DNA of 37,411 bases from an uncultured Eubacterium sp. (GCA_905236235.1 CAJOPA010000086.1:1-37411), one strand, 5' to 3'. Positions 24,040 through 32,623 are shown, numbered from the stretch's first letter. A program made the numbers and translations. The notes: generated from the letters alone by a model not told the origin.

Positions 24040-27000
24040 ATGCAGCAGACCATTACGCCCTTTAAAAAAGTATTGGTGGCAAACCGTGGTGAGATCGCCA
24101 TTCGTGTGTTTCGTGCGTTAAACGAGCTTGGCATCGGCACCGTCGGTATTTATTCCAAAGAGGATAAGTATGCTATGTTCCGTACCAAGGCAGACGAGGC
24201 TTATCCTTTAAATCCTGAGAAAGGACCCATCGACGCTTATCTGGACATTGACAAGATCATTCGGATCGCCAAGTATGCCGGTGCGGATGCCATCCATCCC
24301 GGATATGGTTTCCTTTCTGAAAATTCGGATTTTGTAAGAGCCTGCGAAGAGGCAGGGATTGCTTTTATCGGACCCAGCGCCGAGCTGATGGATGCCATGG
24401 GAGATAAGATCTCTTCCAAGCAGATGGCGATCGATGCGGAGGTTCCCATCATTCCCGGTATCGATCATGCGTTGCATGATATCGGGGAGGTAAAGGAAAT
24501 CGCGGCGAAGATCGGTTATCCCATCATGCTCAAGGCTTCCAACGGCGGTGGCGGACGCGGTATGCGTATCGTCAACGGCCCCGAGGATATCGAGCGTGAA
24601 TTCGATGAGGCCAAGAACGAGTCCAAGAAGGCGTTCGGTGATGATAAGATCTTTATCGAGAAATACTTAAAGAGCCCGAAGCACATCGAGGTTCAGATCC
24701 TCGGTGATAAATACGGCAACATCGTTCATCTTTTTGATCGTGACTGCTCCGTGCAGCGTCGTCATCAAAAGGTAGTGGAATACGGACCGGCATGGTCCAT
24801 TCCGGAGGAGACCCGTCAGGTGATCTTTGATGCGGCGATCCGCCTGTCCAAGAAGGTGGGCTATGTATCCGCCGGTACGCTGGAATTCTTGGTGGATGCG
24901 GACAACAATCCTTACTTCATCGAGATGAATCCCCGTATTCAGGTGGAGCATACCGTCTCCGAGGAAGTAACGGGTATCGATATCGTAGCTTCCCAGATTT
25001 TGATCGCGGAAGGCTATTCTCTGGATTCCGAAATGGTCGGCATCGGTTCGCAGGAGGACATCAAGGTGCTTCGCTATGCGATCCAGACACGTGTCACTAC
25101 GGAGGATCCGTCCAACAATTTCCTGCCCGATACCGGTGAGATCACGGTGTACCGTTCCGGTTCCGGTTCCGGTATCCGTCTCGATGGCGGCAATGCCTAT
25201 ACCGGCGCACGGATCACGCCTTATTATGACAGCCTGTTGGTGAAGATCATTTCCACGGGACGTACCTTTGATATTGCGATCGCGCGTTCCTTGCGTGCGC
25301 TCAAAGAGATGCGTATCCGTGGTGTAAAGACGAACATTCCTTTCCTGATCAATATGGTCAACCACGAGGTTTTCAGAGAAGGAAAAGCCTATACCACCTT
25401 TATTGAGGAGACACCGTCCTTATTTGATTTTGAGCTTTCTCAGGATCGTGCCACCAAGGTGCTGGAATTCATCGGCAATCGTGTGGTCAATACTACGAAG
25501 GGTGAGAAGGCAGACTACGAGAACCGTGTTGTTCCGGAGTTTGATAAGAATAAGCCCATCCATGGTGCGAAGGATGATTTTCTTGCCATGGGTGCAAAGG
25601 ATTATACGCAAAAGATCTTAAAAGATAAGAAACTTTATATCACGGATACCACCATGCGTGACGCCCATCAGTCTCTGATGGCGACGCGTATGCGTACGAA
25701 GGATATCGCAGGAGCGGCACCGGCAGAAAACGCTTTCATGGCCAATGCTTTTTCTGTAGAAGCCTGGGGCGGTGCGACCTATGATACGGCGTATCGTTTC
25801 TTAAAGGAATCTCCCTGGAAGAGATTGGAGTATCTGCATAATCGTATGCCCAATACCTTGATCCAGATGCTTCTGCGTGCTTCCAATGCGGTAGGTTACA
25901 GCAACTATCCGGACAACGTGGTAGAAGAATTCATCAAGATGAGTGCAAAGAAGGGGATTGATGTTTTCCGTATCTTTGATTCCTTAAACTGGGTGGAAAA
26001 CATGAAGATGCCCATCGAGGTGGCACTCGGTACCGGCAAGATCGTAGAAGGTACCATCTGCTATACCGGAGATATTTCCAGCCCGAATGAAAAGAAATAT
26101 ACGCTGGATTACTATGTTCGCAAGGCAAAAGAAATGGAGGCGCTCGGTATCCATATCTTTGCCATTAAGGATATGGCCGGACTCTTAAAGCCGTTAGCTG
26201 CCAAGGAATTGATCTCCACCTTAAAGCAGGAGATCAATATCCCGATCCATCTGCATACCCATGATACCTGCGGCAACGGTGTCAGCACGGTCCTGATGGC
26301 GGCGGAAGCCGGTGTGGATATCGTAGACTGCGCGATCGAGTCCATGAGTTCTCTGACGTCCAATCCTTCCATGAATGCCATCGTGGAGGCTCTTCGCGGA
26401 AGCGAGCGGGATACGGGACTGGATTTTGAGGAACTGGATGAGCTTTCCCGTTACTGGTTAAGAACCCGTAAGGTTTATGAGCAGTTTGAGAGTGATATGA
26501 GCGCGCCCAATGTGGAGATCTACAAGTATGAAATCCCCGGCGGTCAGTATTCCAACCTTCTTGCACAGGTCAAGGGCATGGGAGCCGGGGAGCACTTTGA
26601 AGAGATCAAAGCGCTTTATAAAGAAGCCAATGAGCTTTTGGGCAATATCGTAAAGGTAACCCCCTCCTCCAAGGCGGTGGGCGATCTGGCGATCTTTATG
26701 TTCCAGAACGGCTTAAACAAAGACAATATCCTGACGGAAGGTGCGGATCTTTCCTATCCGGAATCCATCGTGGAATACTTTAAGGGTATGATGGGACAGC
26801 CCGAGGGCGGTTTCCCCAAGGAATTGCAAAAGATCGTATTAAAGGGACAGGAACCCATCACGGTACGTCCGGGATCTCTTCTTCCGCCGGCGGACTTTGA
26901 GGCGATCAAAAAGGATCTTTGCACGCGCTATGACCTTTCGGAATTTGATGAGGAATCCATCATGCAAAAGGCCATCAGCTACGCATTGTATCCCAAGGTA

Positions 27001-27498
27001 TATGATGACTATTGTGAGCATATCCTTGCCTATAATGATGTAACCCGTCTGGAGAGTCATGTGTACTTCTACGGTCTGCGCAAGGGTGAGGAGACGTCGC
27101 TTCGCATCGGCGAAGGTAAGGACCTGATCATCAAGCTTGTGGAGGTCAGCAACGCAGATGCCGAAGGAATGCGCGAGGTTACCTTTGAGGTGAACGGTTC
27201 CCGTCGTATGGTTCGGATCCAGGATGAAAGCCTGGAGGTTAAGACGGACAACAAGTTGAAGGCAGAGAAGAACAATCCGCGTCATCTGGGATCCACCATC
27301 CCGGGCACGGTGGGCAAGGTTCTGGTAAAGGAAGGCGACGAAGTTACCGTGAACATGCCGCTTATGACCGTCGAGGCCATGAAGATGGAGACCACCGTTG
27401 TATCGAAGGTGGCCGGCAAGGTAGACAAGATCTACGTCAAGGAAGGCGATTCCGTCAAGCCGGAAGATCTGCTCATCTCCTTCGAGATCGCAGAATAG
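24040..27498 (+). CDS. pyc: Pyruvate carboxylase
   Basis: Biotin-dependent enzyme converting pyruvate, bicarbonate and ATP into oxaloacetate, the anaplerotic step. The 1152-residue single chain has a biotin carboxylase domain (about 8-460: KKVLVANRGEIAIR, ATP-grasp KASNGGGGRGMRIV, FIEMNPRIQVEHTVSE), a carboxyltransferase domain from about 533 (ITDTTMRDAHQSLMATRMR, HTHDTCGNGVST) and a biotinyl domain with Lys1115 in EAMKMETT. ATG 24040 is preferred because AAAGGAG (24024-24030) is nine bases upstream; an in-frame TTG at 24007 and ATG at 24031 are poorer. Strong terminator follows. Together with pta-ackA it places this organism in fermentative C3/C2 metabolism. Confidence 0.97.
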   Translation: MQQTITPFKKVLVANRGEIAIRVFRALNELGIGTVGIYSKEDKYAMFRTKADEAYPLNPEKGPIDAYLDIDKIIRIAKYAGADAIHPGYGFLSENSDFVRACEEAGIAFIGPSAELMDAMGDKISSKQMAIDAEVPIIPGIDHALHDIGEVKEIAAKIGYPIMLKASNGGGGRGMRIVNGPEDIEREFDEAKNESKKAFGDDKIFIEKYLKSPKHIEVQILGDKYGNIVHLFDRDCSVQRRHQKVVEYGPAWSIPEETRQVIFDAAIRLSKKVGYVSAGTLEFLVDADNNPYFIEMNPRIQVEHTVSEEVTGIDIVASQILIAEGYSLDSEMVGIGSQEDIKVLRYAIQTRVTTEDPSNNFLPDTGEITVYRSGSGSGIRLDGGNAYTGARITPYYDSLLVKIISTGRTFDIAIARSLRALKEMRIRGVKTNIPFLINMVNHEVFREGKAYTTFIEETPSLFDFELSQDRATKVLEFIGNRVVNTTKGEKADYENRVVPEFDKNKPIHGAKDDFLAMGAKDYTQKILKDKKLYITDTTMRDAHQSLMATRMRTKDIAGAAPAENAFMANAFSVEAWGGATYDTAYRFLKESPWKRLEYLHNRMPNTLIQMLLRASNAVGYSNYPDNVVEEFIKMSAKKGIDVFRIFDSLNWVENMKMPIEVALGTGKIVEGTICYTGDISSPNEKKYTLDYYVRKAKEMEALGIHIFAIKDMAGLLKPLAAKELISTLKQEINIPIHLHTHDTCGNGVSTVLMAAEAGVDIVDCAIESMSSLTSNPSMNAIVEALRGSERDTGLDFEELDELSRYWLRTRKVYEQFESDMSAPNVEIYKYEIPGGQYSNLLAQVKGMGAGEHFEEIKALYKEANELLGNIVKVTPSSKAVGDLAIFMFQNGLNKDNILTEGADLSYPESIVEYFKGMMGQPEGGFPKELQKIVLKGQEPITVRPGSLLPPADFEAIKKDLCTRYDLSEFDEESIMQKAISYALYPKVYDDYCEHILAYNDVTRLESHVYFYGLRKGEETSLRIGEGKDLIIKLVEVSNADAEGMREVTFEVNGSRRMVRIQDESLEVKTDNKLKAEKNNPRHLGSTIPGTVGKVLVKEGDEVTVNMPLMTVEAMKMETTVVSKVAGKVDKIYVKEGDSVKPEDLLISFEIAE

Positions 27499-27514
27499 TG
27501 AGAGATTGTACAGC

Positions 27515-27553
27515 AAAGAGCGTAAGTCCCAATCGGGATTTACGCTCTTTTTG
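27515..27553 (+). terminator. Rho-independent terminator of pyc
   Basis: AAAGAGCGTAAGTCCC (27515-27530) pairs with GGGATTTACGCTCTTT (27535-27550) with one G-U pair and a four-base loop, then a T-rich tail. Confidence 0.92.
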
Positions 27554-27667
27554 TTCATGGGAACGCATGCACAGCCTATAGAGGAGAAAAAAACGTTGTC
27601 CGTCGTGCTGTATGTTTGTTGGGGGCGCAAGCACCCGTCCTCTTTAAGATACGGACGGGAGAAATGA

Positions 27668-28957
27668 TCACGGACGCACCAGGAATTTGCGATTGTATTC
27701 GTTGGGGAGGCGTTTGCCCACCTTGGCACAGAGCTTGGCGCGATAGAGGTCCGCGGCCAGGATATCCGTGGCAAGGACTTTGCGTTCGTATTCCGTGAGG
27801 TTTACGCTTCGGTCGGCGGGGCTTGTCAGGATGGGGATCCGGCTGTGTTTGTGCAGGTAGGAGAGCAGCTCGCCGGCGGATTCCTTTCGCCCCAGAATGC
27901 GGGCGTAGGGAGCATATTCATGCGCAATGACCTCTTTGCGCTCTGCCTCCGTGATGCCTAAAAGGATATGCAAAAGATACCGATGGATACGGTTGGCCGT
28001 GATCTGCTTGGTCTTGAGATGGGCGGCAAATTCCTCATAGGTTGTAAAATCCGAGAGCAGATGCACGGTGCGGTTGGCAAGATCCGTACCGCCGTCCGCA
28101 AAGGCGGAAAAGGACTGCGCATCCAGCGTTCGCATGCGATAGTAGAGAATATCGGAAAAATCATTTTCGGACAAAAATGCGGACTGCTCATGCATACGGA
28201 ACAGGTTGCCAAATACCGTAGGCGGCACATTGTTGCGTAGTTTTGCCCAGAAGGCGGCGACCTCCGGCGTGGAGATCTCGGGAAGTTCCATCAGACCGTT
28301 ACGGATGGCAAGGGCGGAAGAAAAATCTTCAGAAAGTTGCATATCATCATAGGAGGAACCTTTCCGTACCAGGTGGTAGGGTTTGATCCCGGAGTGAAAC
28401 GTCCTTAGCGCCGCAAGGTAGGATGTGGCCAGGATATTGTTGGGCCTGGAAATGGTCTCCTGAATGCGGGCAAGCTGTTCATTGGTCAAAAAGGAGTGCT
28501 CCCGCAGATAGTCGTTTAGCGCTGCGGCGCGGGCAGCGGGAAATGTCAGACCTTTCTTAATATGGGTCTGCAACAGGGGCTTGAGCTCCGGCGGATTTTT
28601 GGCCATCAGGTCCGCAATCTCCGTAAGCAGTTGCGTATCTTCGCATTCTGCGCCAAAGCAGAGGGCATCCACACAGTCCAACCCATTTAAAATGGCGATG
28701 GCGCCGTGCGCGTACAGATCCGCGCTTGACGTAGCCCAGAGCGCGGGCAGCTCCAACACGAGGTCGGCGCCCAGATCCAGAGCGCAGGCAGCGCGGGAGT
28801 ATTTATTGACGATGGCGGGTGTGCCGCGCTGCATAAAGTCTCCGCTCATCAAAACGATCACGGCATCCGCACCGGTCAGTGCCTTCGTTTTTTGCAAATG
28901 ATAGGCATGTCCGTTGTGGAGTGGGTTATATTCGGCGATGATGGCTGCAATGCGCAT
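27668..28957 (-). CDS. tmcAL: tRNA(Met) cytidine acetate ligase-like nucleotidyltransferase
   Basis: A 429-residue TmcAL (YlbM) homologue. TmcAL activates acetate with ATP and acetylates the wobble cytidine of elongator tRNA(Met). The N-terminal MRIAAIIAEYNPLHNGHAYHL holds the HxGH nucleotidyltransferase motif (His14, His17), followed by VIVLMSGDFMQRGTPAIVNKYSRA and ADLVLELP, hallmarks of the family. The start was set at 28957 because AAAGGA lies eight bases upstream on that strand and the family begins with this sequence; the frame runs further to 29095 through the promoter region. It diverges from pta-ackA, whose product acetyl-CoA/acetate metabolism is linked by substrate, an association seen in related Clostridia. 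Confidence 0.92.
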   Translation of the reverse strand: MRIAAIIAEYNPLHNGHAYHLQKTKALTGADAVIVLMSGDFMQRGTPAIVNKYSRAACALDLGADLVLELPALWATSSADLYAHGAIAILNGLDCVDALCFGAECEDTQLLTEIADLMAKNPPELKPLLQTHIKKGLTFPAARAAALNDYLREHSFLTNEQLARIQETISRPNNILATSYLAALRTFHSGIKPYHLVRKGSSYDDMQLSEDFSSALAIRNGLMELPEISTPEVAAFWAKLRNNVPPTVFGNLFRMHEQSAFLSENDFSDILYYRMRTLDAQSFSAFADGGTDLANRTVHLLSDFTTYEEFAAHLKTKQITANRIHRYLLHILLGITEAERKEVIAHEYAPYARILGRKESAGELLSYLHKHSRIPILTSPADRSVNLTEYERKVLATDILAADLYRAKLCAKVGKRLPNEYNRKFLVRP

Positions 28958-28991
28958 GGGATCTGTCCTTTCAAAATCATTCATTTTGTTC

Positions 28992-29000
28992 AGTATAGCA
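28992..29000 (-). promoter_or_regulatory. Extended -10 promoter of tmcAL
   Basis: Reading the reverse strand, TGCTATACT is an extended -10 (TGn plus TATACT) about 35 bases before the tmcAL start. No clear -35 is visible, which is usual for extended -10 promoters. Confidence 0.6.
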
Positions 29001-29011
29001 TACATTTTTAC

Positions 29012-29040
29012 TTGTTTGTTTAAAAACATAAGGGTATAAT
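29012..29040 (+). promoter_or_regulatory. Promoter of pta-ackA
   Basis: TTGTTT (29012-29017) and a perfect TATAAT (29035-29040) with a 17-base spacer. The leader of about 60 bases contains the small hairpin ACGCC / GGCGT (29051-29064) before TAAGGAGGA next to the pta start. Confidence 0.8.
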
Positions 29041-29109
29041 GGATAAGGTGACGCCCGTGGGCGTTTCTTAAAAAGTTGGACATTATTTTTATCATAAGGA
29101 GGAAAGAAC

Positions 29110-30111
29110 ATGTCTTTTATTGAAGGAATCAAAGAAAAAGCCAAAAAGGACAAAAAGCTGATCATCCTGCCGGAGAGCGAGGACGACAGAACTTACTTTG
29201 CCGCTGAGCAGGCATTAAAGGAAGGGATCGCCGATCTTGTGATGATCGGTAAGGCAGATGTGATCGCCGACAAGGCGAAGGCCCTTGGCGTGAATATTGA
29301 CGGTGTGAAGACCGTGGATCCGGCTACTTCCGACAAGACCGAGAGCTATATTGCCAAGCTTGTAGAGCTTCGTCAGGCAAAGGGTATGACGGAGGAGAAG
29401 GCAAGAGAGACTCTGTTAAACGATTATCCCACCTATGGCATCATGATGCTGAAAATGGGAGATGCAGACGGACTGGTATCCGGTGCATGCCATTCCACCG
29501 CAGATATTCTGCGTCCGGCACTGCAGATCTTAAAGACCAAGCCGGGGACGGAGCTTGTTTCCTCCTTCTTTATTCTTGATACACCCACCAAGGAGTACGG
29601 TGCAGACGGTGTTATGATGTTTGCTGACTGCGCACTTTGCCAGGAGCCCAATGAGGATGAGCTTGCCATGATCGCAGGCGCTTGCGGCGACAGCTTCAAG
29701 GCATTTGTCGGTGCAGAGCCCAACATTGCATTCTTGAGCCATTCTTCTTTTGGCAGCGCAAAGCATGCACTGGTTGACAAGGTACACAATGCTACCGCAA
29801 AGGCGAAGGAGAAATATCCGCAGTTTAACATCGACGGCGAGCTGCAGCTGGATGCGGCCATCGTAGAGTCCGTAGGCCAGGCAAAGGCACCGGGCAGCTC
29901 CGTGGCAGGCAAGGCCAACGTCCTTGTATTCCCCAATATCGACGCCGGCAACATCGGTTACAAGCTGGTACAGAGATTTGCAAAGGCTGAGGCTTACGGC
30001 CCCGTATTGCAGGGTATCGCCGCTCCGGTCAATGATCTTTCCCGCGGATGCTTTGCGGAGGATATCGTAGGTGTGATCGCCCTGACCGCTGTACAGGCAC
30101 AAATGCAGTAA
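29110..30111 (+). CDS. pta: Phosphate acetyltransferase
   Basis: Interconverts acetyl-CoA and acetyl phosphate. At 333 residues it is the short form without the N-terminal DRTGG regulatory domain. Recognisable stretches are KLIILPESEDDRTYFAAEQA, the acetyl/butyryl transferase core with GMMLKMGDADGLVSGACHSTADILRPALQI (written here with Ile at the start), SSFFILDTP, and the C-terminal VLVFPNIDAGNIGYKLVQRFAKAEAYGPVLQGI with NDLSRGC. Ribosome site AGGAGGA is close to the ATG. ackA follows after 32 bases, forming the acetate/ATP-producing unit of fermentation. Confidence 0.97.
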   Translation: MSFIEGIKEKAKKDKKLIILPESEDDRTYFAAEQALKEGIADLVMIGKADVIADKAKALGVNIDGVKTVDPATSDKTESYIAKLVELRQAKGMTEEKARETLLNDYPTYGIMMLKMGDADGLVSGACHSTADILRPALQILKTKPGTELVSSFFILDTPTKEYGADGVMMFADCALCQEPNEDELAMIAGACGDSFKAFVGAEPNIAFLSHSSFGSAKHALVDKVHNATAKAKEKYPQFNIDGELQLDAAIVESVGQAKAPGSSVAGKANVLVFPNIDAGNIGYKLVQRFAKAEAYGPVLQGIAAPVNDLSRGCFAEDIVGVIALTAVQAQMQ

Positions 30112-30143
30112 TCATAGATTAAGTTAATAAAAGGAGATTTTTC

Positions 30144-31331
30144 ATGAAAGTCTTAGTTATCAATTGCGGAAGCTCTTCCCTGAAGTATCAGTTGATCGAT
30201 TCCGAGACGGAAGAGGCTCTGGCAACCGGTCTCTGTGAGAGAATCGGTATTGACGGACGTCTGGTATACCAGCCGGCCGGCTGTGACAAGATCAAGACGG
30301 ATCTTGCCATGCCTACCCATAATGAAGCGATCCAGTTCGTTTTGGATGCACTTACCAATGCGGACAACGGCGTGATCAAGAGCCTGGATGAGGTTGGCGC
30401 GATCGGTCACAGGATCGTCCATGGCGGAGAGAAGTTCACCAAGTCCGTTGTGATCACGGATGAGGTCATCGCTGCCATCGAGGAGTGCAACGATCTTGCA
30501 CCGTTACACAATCCGGCAAACCTGATCGGTGTACGCACCTGCCAGAAGCTGATGCCGGGCAAGCCCAATGTTGCTGTCTTTGATACGGCATTCCATCAGA
30601 CGATGCCCGCGAAGGCATTTACCTATGGCCTTCCTTATGAATATTATGAGAAATATGCGGTACGCCGTTATGGATTCCACGGGACTTCTCACGATTTCGT
30701 TTCTCACAGAGCAGCCGAGATCGTTGGCAAGCCCTATGAGGACTTAAAGATCATCGTTGCCCATCTCGGAAACGGTGCTTCCATTTCTGCAATCAAGGAT
30801 GGCAAGTGCCAGGACACCTCCATGGGTCTGACTCCGTTAGAGGGTCTTGTGATGGGTACCCGTTCCGGTGATATCGATCCCTCCATCATGGAATTCATCG
30901 CCAAGAAGGAGAATCTCGATATTGCAGGTATCATGAATGTGTTGAACAAGCAGTCCGGTGTACAGGGCATTTCTCAGCTTTCCAGCGATTTCCGTGATCT
31001 GGAAGAGGGCGCCAATGCCGGCAACGACAAGGCACAGCTTGCCATGGAAGTTTTCGCTTACAGAGTAGCGAAGTACATCGGTTCCTATGTAGCTGCCTTA
31101 AACGGTGTAGACGTGATCGCATTTACCGCCGGCATCGGTGAGAATGCACCCACGATCCGCAAGATGGTTCTCGGATACCTCGGCTATCTCGGTATCTCCG
31201 TGAATGAAGAGGAGAACGGCAAGCGCGGAGACGAGCTTTTGATCTCCACCGCTGACTCCAAGGTGAAGGTTTATGTGATCCCCACCAACGAGGAGCTTGC
31301 CATCTGCCGTGCTACGGTGGCTTTGGTATAA
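30144..31331 (+). CDS. ackA: Acetate kinase
   Basis: Transfers phosphate from acetyl phosphate to ADP, yielding ATP and acetate. The 395-residue ASKHA-fold protein has VLVINCGSSSLKYQLID at the N-terminus, the conserved IGHRIVHGGEKF (substrate Arg), VFDTAFHQTMP with the catalytic Asp, RYGFHGTSHDFV, AHLGNGASISAIKDG, and DVIAFTAGIGENAP near the C-terminus. AAAGGAGA precedes the ATG. It is the second gene of pta-ackA and is closed by a terminator. Confidence 0.98.
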   Translation: MKVLVINCGSSSLKYQLIDSETEEALATGLCERIGIDGRLVYQPAGCDKIKTDLAMPTHNEAIQFVLDALTNADNGVIKSLDEVGAIGHRIVHGGEKFTKSVVITDEVIAAIEECNDLAPLHNPANLIGVRTCQKLMPGKPNVAVFDTAFHQTMPAKAFTYGLPYEYYEKYAVRRYGFHGTSHDFVSHRAAEIVGKPYEDLKIIVAHLGNGASISAIKDGKCQDTSMGLTPLEGLVMGTRSGDIDPSIMEFIAKKENLDIAGIMNVLNKQSGVQGISQLSSDFRDLEEGANAGNDKAQLAMEVFAYRVAKYIGSYVAALNGVDVIAFTAGIGENAPTIRKMVLGYLGYLGISVNEEENGKRGDELLISTADSKVKVYVIPTNEELAICRATVALV

Positions 31332-31355
31332 TAGGATTATTTCCTAAGATTTTTA

Positions 31356-31391
31356 AAAGGAACTCTTTCCGATGGGAAGGGTTCCTTTTTT
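31356..31391 (+). terminator. Terminator of pta-ackA
   Basis: AAGGAACTCTTTCC pairs with GGAAGGGTTCCTT across a short GATG loop, with one bulged base and a G-U pair, followed by six T. Confidence 0.8.
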
Positions 31392-31409
31392 GTTGTATGA
31401 TCCAAATAG

Positions 31410-31511
31410 GAATACGACTTTGCACCGGACGATGCACCAAGCGATACACCACAGGATGAAGCGGTCGAAAAATTACAGTTAGAATTGCTCACAGATTTCT
31501 GACAATTCTAA
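31410..31511 (+). pseudogene. Possible decayed coding tail plus stem-loop
   Basis: This is the first part of the 341-base gap between ackA and the SDR gene. Codons 31410-31502 read without interruption as EYDFAPDDAPSDTPQDEAVE then KLQLELLTDF and a stop, after an in-frame TAG, with no start codon. At DNA level 31419-31457 shows a loose 12-base periodicity (GATGCACCAAGC-like). The end overlaps an inverted repeat TTAGAATTG (31479-31487) / CAATTCTAA (31503-31511). It looks like a fossil C-terminus of an unidentified protein, but chance cannot be excluded. Confidence 0.3.
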
Positions 31512-31522
31512 ACAATTAGCCT

Positions 31523-31539
31523 TTGTGCTCCAAGCACAA
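31523..31539. promoter_or_regulatory. Upstream operator-like palindrome (O1)
   Basis: TTGTGCTCCAAGCACAA is a perfect inverted repeat with 7-base arms around CCA. A near copy (O2) sits on the promoter 89 bases downstream. Confidence 0.65.
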
Positions 31540-31544
31540 TGATT

Positions 31545-31584
31545 GTTAAATAACAAACGACAAAAAGTATGTTAAATAATAAAC
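31545..31584 (+). repeat. Direct repeat GTTAAATAAYAAAC x2
   Basis: GTTAAATAACAAAC (31545-31558) and GTTAAATAATAAAC (31571-31584) differ at one base and start 26 bases apart, immediately upstream of the SDR promoter. The first copy also contains the palindrome TTGTTA-AA-TAACAA (31543-31556). Confidence 0.65.
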
Positions 31585-31589
31585 TTTCC

Positions 31590-31618
31590 TTGAAATGTCG
31601 GATTTTTCATGTTATGCT
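31590..31618 (+). promoter_or_regulatory. Promoter of the first SDR gene
   Basis: TTGAAA (31590-31595) and TATGCT (31613-31618) have a 17-base spacer, and TG at 31610-31611 makes an extended -10. The -10 is covered by palindrome O2. Confidence 0.75.
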
Positions 31619-31628
31619 CGTAGCACAA
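31612..31628. promoter_or_regulatory. Operator-like palindrome on the -10 box (O2)
   Basis: TTATGCTCGTAGCACAA has arms TTATGCT and AGCACAA with one mismatch and matches O1 at 13 of 14 arm positions. Its placement over the -10 and start site is that of a repressor site. Confidence 0.65.
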
Positions 31629-31672
31629 GAAGAAGAAACCTATGCGGGACATAAGAACAGGAGGTAATAACC

Positions 31673-32428
31673 ATGGCAGAAGTAGAACTGAGAAGAACAG
31701 TCAAGTATGATTTTGGAGGTAAGGTTGCTTTGATTACCGGCGGCGCTTCCGGACTGGGACTTGCAACGGCACGCAGACTTATCGAGTCGAATGCCCATGT
31801 TGTAATTGCGGATTACTCTGATAAGGTGTATGAAATTGCAGAGCAGTATGGCTTGGTTGGTATCAAGTGTAACGTTACAAAGGAAGAAGATCTCCAGAAG
31901 GCTGTAGATCTTGCGGTTGAGAAGTTTGGACACCTGGATTTGGGTGTTGCCAGCGCAGGTATCGGCGGTGCCAACAACGCGATCGGCGAAGAGACCCTGG
32001 AAAACTGGAACATGGTAAATAATGTTGACTATACCGGTGTAATGCTGACCGATAAGCTTTGCATCCAGCAGTTCAGAAAGCAGGGCGGCGGCGGTGCGAT
32101 CGTTAACCTTGCTTCCATGTTTGGTCTTGTTGCGGTACCTTCCAATGTTGCTTACTCTGCAGCAAAGGGCGGCGTTGTAAACATGACCAAGGCAGCAGGT
32201 ACTGCATACGCAGCAGAAGGCATCCGCGTAAACTGCGTTTGCCCGGGCGTTATCAACACTCCGCTTGTACCGGAAGCAGAGAAGGCTGCTTACAGAAAAG
32301 CGCATCCCATGCAGAGAATCGGTGAGGACTGGGAGGTTGCCTGCATCATCGCATTCCTTCTTTCCGATGACGCAAGATTCATCACCGGTGCCGCACTTCC
32401 CGTAGACGGAGGTTATACGCAGGTATAA
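31673..32428 (+). CDS. Short-chain dehydrogenase/reductase, probably NAD-dependent
   Basis: Classical SDR of 251 residues. The nucleotide motif TGGASGLG is at 22-29, Asp48 at the end of the second strand (VVIADYSD) favours NAD(H), and the catalytic residues are Ser148 (NLASM), Tyr161 and Lys165 (YSAAKGG). The usual NNAG is ASAG here (93-96). The C-terminal ITGAALPVDGGY is standard. Substrate is unknown; relatives act on sugars, polyols, bile acids or keto groups. GGAGG (31660-31664) lies eight bases before the ATG. It is a single-gene unit with an operator-rich promoter and a strong terminator, so it is probably induced by a specific small molecule. Confidence 0.9.
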   Translation: MAEVELRRTVKYDFGGKVALITGGASGLGLATARRLIESNAHVVIADYSDKVYEIAEQYGLVGIKCNVTKEEDLQKAVDLAVEKFGHLDLGVASAGIGGANNAIGEETLENWNMVNNVDYTGVMLTDKLCIQQFRKQGGGGAIVNLASMFGLVAVPSNVAYSAAKGGVVNMTKAAGTAYAAEGIRVNCVCPGVINTPLVPEAEKAAYRKAHPMQRIGEDWEVACIIAFLLSDDARFITGAALPVDGGYTQV

Positions 32429-32470
32429 TTCCATCGTCTCAGATAAGGTACATTGAGGTTTGGACCGTTT

Positions 32471-32503
32471 AAACTCCGGCAGGTTTTCTGCCGGAGTTTT
32501 TTT
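32471..32503 (+). terminator. Terminator of the first SDR gene
   Basis: AAACTCCGGCAG (32471-32482) and CTGCCGGAGTTT (32488-32499) form a perfect 12-base-pair stem followed by T residues. Confidence 0.93.
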
Positions 32504-32524
32504 GCGTTGCCGGGGGGACCGGAG

Positions 32525-32623
32525 ATGGCAGAAACCGTAAATCAGGCATTACAGATGTTTGATGAACAGCTTCACCGTTGGAAAGTGGAAGAAGCAAATG
32601 CTGCCAACGCTGCGGCAATATGA
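32525..32623 (+). CDS. Possible 32-residue small ORF or gene fragment
   Basis: ATG 32525, just after GGACCGGAG, opens a 32-codon frame MAETVNQALQMFDEQLHRWK followed by VEEANAANAAAI and TGA. It is helix-forming and amphipathic in appearance, but I do not recognise it. It lies in the 344-base gap between the SDR gene and rpmF, between that gene's terminator and the rpmF promoter, and no promoter of its own is evident. Confidence 0.25.
   Translation: MAETVNQALQMFDEQLHRWKVEEANAANAAAI

Noticed and set aside
29051..29064. Hairpin in the pta leader as a terminator or riboswitch
   Set aside because: The stem is only five or six pairs with no T-run, and no known riboswitch pattern is seen.
28958..29095. 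N-terminal extension of tmcAL by 46 residues
   Set aside because: It runs through the extended -10 promoter and family members begin at the MRIAAIIAEYNP sequence with its own ribosome site.
31523..31628. O1/O2 as CRISPR repeats or insertion-sequence ends
   Set aside because: Only two copies exist, with no regular spacers, transposase or target duplication, and one sits exactly on the promoter.
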